From the NCBI GenBank assembly GCA_938045215.1, contig CALINF010000120.1:1-6104 (forward strand): a stretch of 6,104 nucleotides of DNA. Reading direction: 5' to 3'. The notes below the pieces were generated by a model. The model searched no databases. It saw nothing but the letters and a program-made list of their open reading frames with translations, and was not told where the DNA came from. Below, one piece after another: positions 4,974 to 6,104 of this stretch (positions within the stretch are counted from its first letter, which is position 1; every line of letters starts with the position of its first letter). The position numbers and the translations under genes were made by a program. This stretch comes from an uncultured Halieaceae bacterium (GTDB lineage Bacteria; Pseudomonadota; Gammaproteobacteria; Pseudomonadales; Halieaceae).

Positions 4974-6104
4974 TCATGCCGAAGGCCGTAACCAAATAGG
5001 TGACGACCATGCTCTTTCCTGAATGGTCGCGGGCAGATCTGAGCGCGGGGCAACACCAGCGCGAATAGCGTCCCAGGTGGACCAGCGGCACGATGGATTT
5101 TCCAAGGCGCGCACATAGTAGAAAGCCTCAACAGAAACATCAAAATCCGGATCCTGCCAGAAGGTTTTCAATTCGTTTGAACCCGCGTCTCTGTCAACCG
5201 AGCAGTCATCCAGACTGACCTTAGCTGCATTGTCTGGACAGCGCTGCGTCGCGGGGTCCACTGCTCCATCTCCGGAGCAGGCAACGTCGTATACACGCTC
5301 CATGGGTTGCCCATCTTCAAGCCAACCTTTGATAACCTGCACCCTCTGCAGGGGTGTGCCGTCGGCTTCAGCTGCCGCCCAGACCAGAAATCGTGGCGAG
5401 GCCCGCGATCCGATCAACTCACCACCCATGGCGGCCCCTTGCTCATACCCTGTACTGACGAGGTCCGCGGCTTCCAACATCGACTCTTCGAATGCATGAC
5501 TGGCAAAAAAGCGCACCATGAGGCGCGGACCGCTGGTTGCGAATGTCTCTTTGCGGCGAAAGGCGTCGTAGATTGCCTCGCGGGTATTCTCCTGTGCCCA
5601 TACTCCTGCCAGGCCTGATGCTGACCAGTATTCAAATGACGAACTCTCCAGATAAAGCTCGTTATCGACTTCTGTCAGCAATTCCGGATCGCGATACTTG
5701 AGGTAGGTTCCGTACAACCACGGCGCGGGAATCGAGCCGCGACGCTCAGGCGTACCATCGAGCAAGCCGGCCTTGGAAGAGAAAGTTTCCTCATCCTGAG
5801 ACGTTGCCCCGGTGTGCGTATCGCTAGAGCCAATCAAACCAAACCGATAGGGATTAATGACGCCGCCTTCCTGTAACGACAAACCACGCAGGTATGCGTC
5901 GCGCACGTAACCGCCGGCTGGCTCACTGTAAAGCTTGGTAGCAACCCGGTAGGGTGCAATTTCAAAATTGGCCCACTCGTCATTTTTTGACAACATCGGA
6001 TGGGTGTCAGAAGTCCCTTTTACCTGGGTTACCTCGACCAATGGCTCGTTGCGCAGACGACGCTCGGCATAGGCATCATCCATCGGATTGCCCGCCCAGT
6101 CTGT
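4974..6104 (-). CDS. DUF3604 family protein, C-terminal part (5' end beyond the window)
   Basis: The frame is open from the window edge at 6104 to TGA at 4974, giving 376 residues. An internal ATG at 6083 is not a credible start, because conserved sequence (TDWAGNP) continues in frame before it and the family is usually well over 600 residues. Family hallmarks are EPLVEVTQVKGTSDTHP, NPYRFGLIGSSDTHTGA, AIYDAFRRKETFATSGPR, FWQDPDFD followed by AFYYVRALENP, and the closing RWSTWDAIRAGV and ERAWSSPIW segments. Two SDTH tetrads resemble metal-ligand motifs, but the biochemical function of the family is not established to my knowledge. Four cysteines (in VACSGD, RCPD, DDCS and PSCRW) lie in the last third and could form disulfides if the protein is exported; the N-terminus that would show a signal peptide is not in view. 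It is 123 bp upstream of the oxidoreductase gene on the same strand, and a functional link is unproven. Confidence 0.9.
   Translation of the reverse strand, partial: TDWAGNPMDDAYAERRLRNEPLVEVTQVKGTSDTHPMLSKNDEWANFEIAPYRVATKLYSEPAGGYVRDAYLRGLSLQEGGVINPYRFGLIGSSDTHTGATSQDEETFSSKAGLLDGTPERRGSIPAPWLYGTYLKYRDPELLTEVDNELYLESSSFEYWSASGLAGVWAQENTREAIYDAFRRKETFATSGPRLMVRFFASHAFEESMLEAADLVSTGYEQGAAMGGELIGSRASPRFLVWAAAEADGTPLQRVQVIKGWLEDGQPMERVYDVACSGDGAVDPATQRCPDNAAKVSLDDCSVDRDAGSNELKTFWQDPDFDVSVEAFYYVRALENPSCRWSTWDAIRAGVAPRSDLPATIQERAWSSPIWLRPSA

Overview
The window looks like a piece of the chromosome of a moderately GC-rich, probably marine, gammaproteobacterium. This guess rests on the protein types: a Pseudomonas PA1024-like flavoprotein, a DUF3604 protein and an acyl-CoA catabolic operon. 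No taxonomic marker is present. Every gene reads on the minus strand, so the biological order runs from high to low coordinates.

Layout in reading order: (1) the C-terminal 376 residues of a DUF3604 protein, whose start lies beyond base 6104; (2) a 123-bp gap with a small hairpin; (3) a complete FMN TIM-barrel oxidoreductase of the nitronate monooxygenase superfamily that resembles the PA1024 NADH:quinone reductase branch; (4) a 352-bp non-coding gap with a strong stem-loop just after that gene and, further on, a promoter whose -10 hexamer is embedded in a perfect 15-bp palindrome; (5) a tight three-gene operon: an acyl-CoA dehydrogenase with the catalytic glutamate and a GTG start, a second acyl-CoA dehydrogenase lacking that glutamate, and an AMP-forming acyl-CoA synthetase cut by the window start after 381 residues.

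The operon supplies two consecutive reactions: ATP-dependent CoA activation of a carboxylic acid, then alpha,beta-dehydrogenation of the thioester. The two dehydrogenases have complementary motifs. One carries the active-site side and the other carries the motifs that reach into a neighbour's FAD site. That is the known signature of alpha2beta2 heteromeric enzymes best studied in mycobacterial steroid degradation. The substrate here cannot be read from the sequence; a bulky or branched acid (steroid, terpenoid or similar) is an inference.

I see no RNA genes, mobile elements, CRISPR arrays or phage genes. I do not see a clearly novel system. The points most worth following are the split-function dehydrogenase pair and the operator-like palindrome in its promoter.
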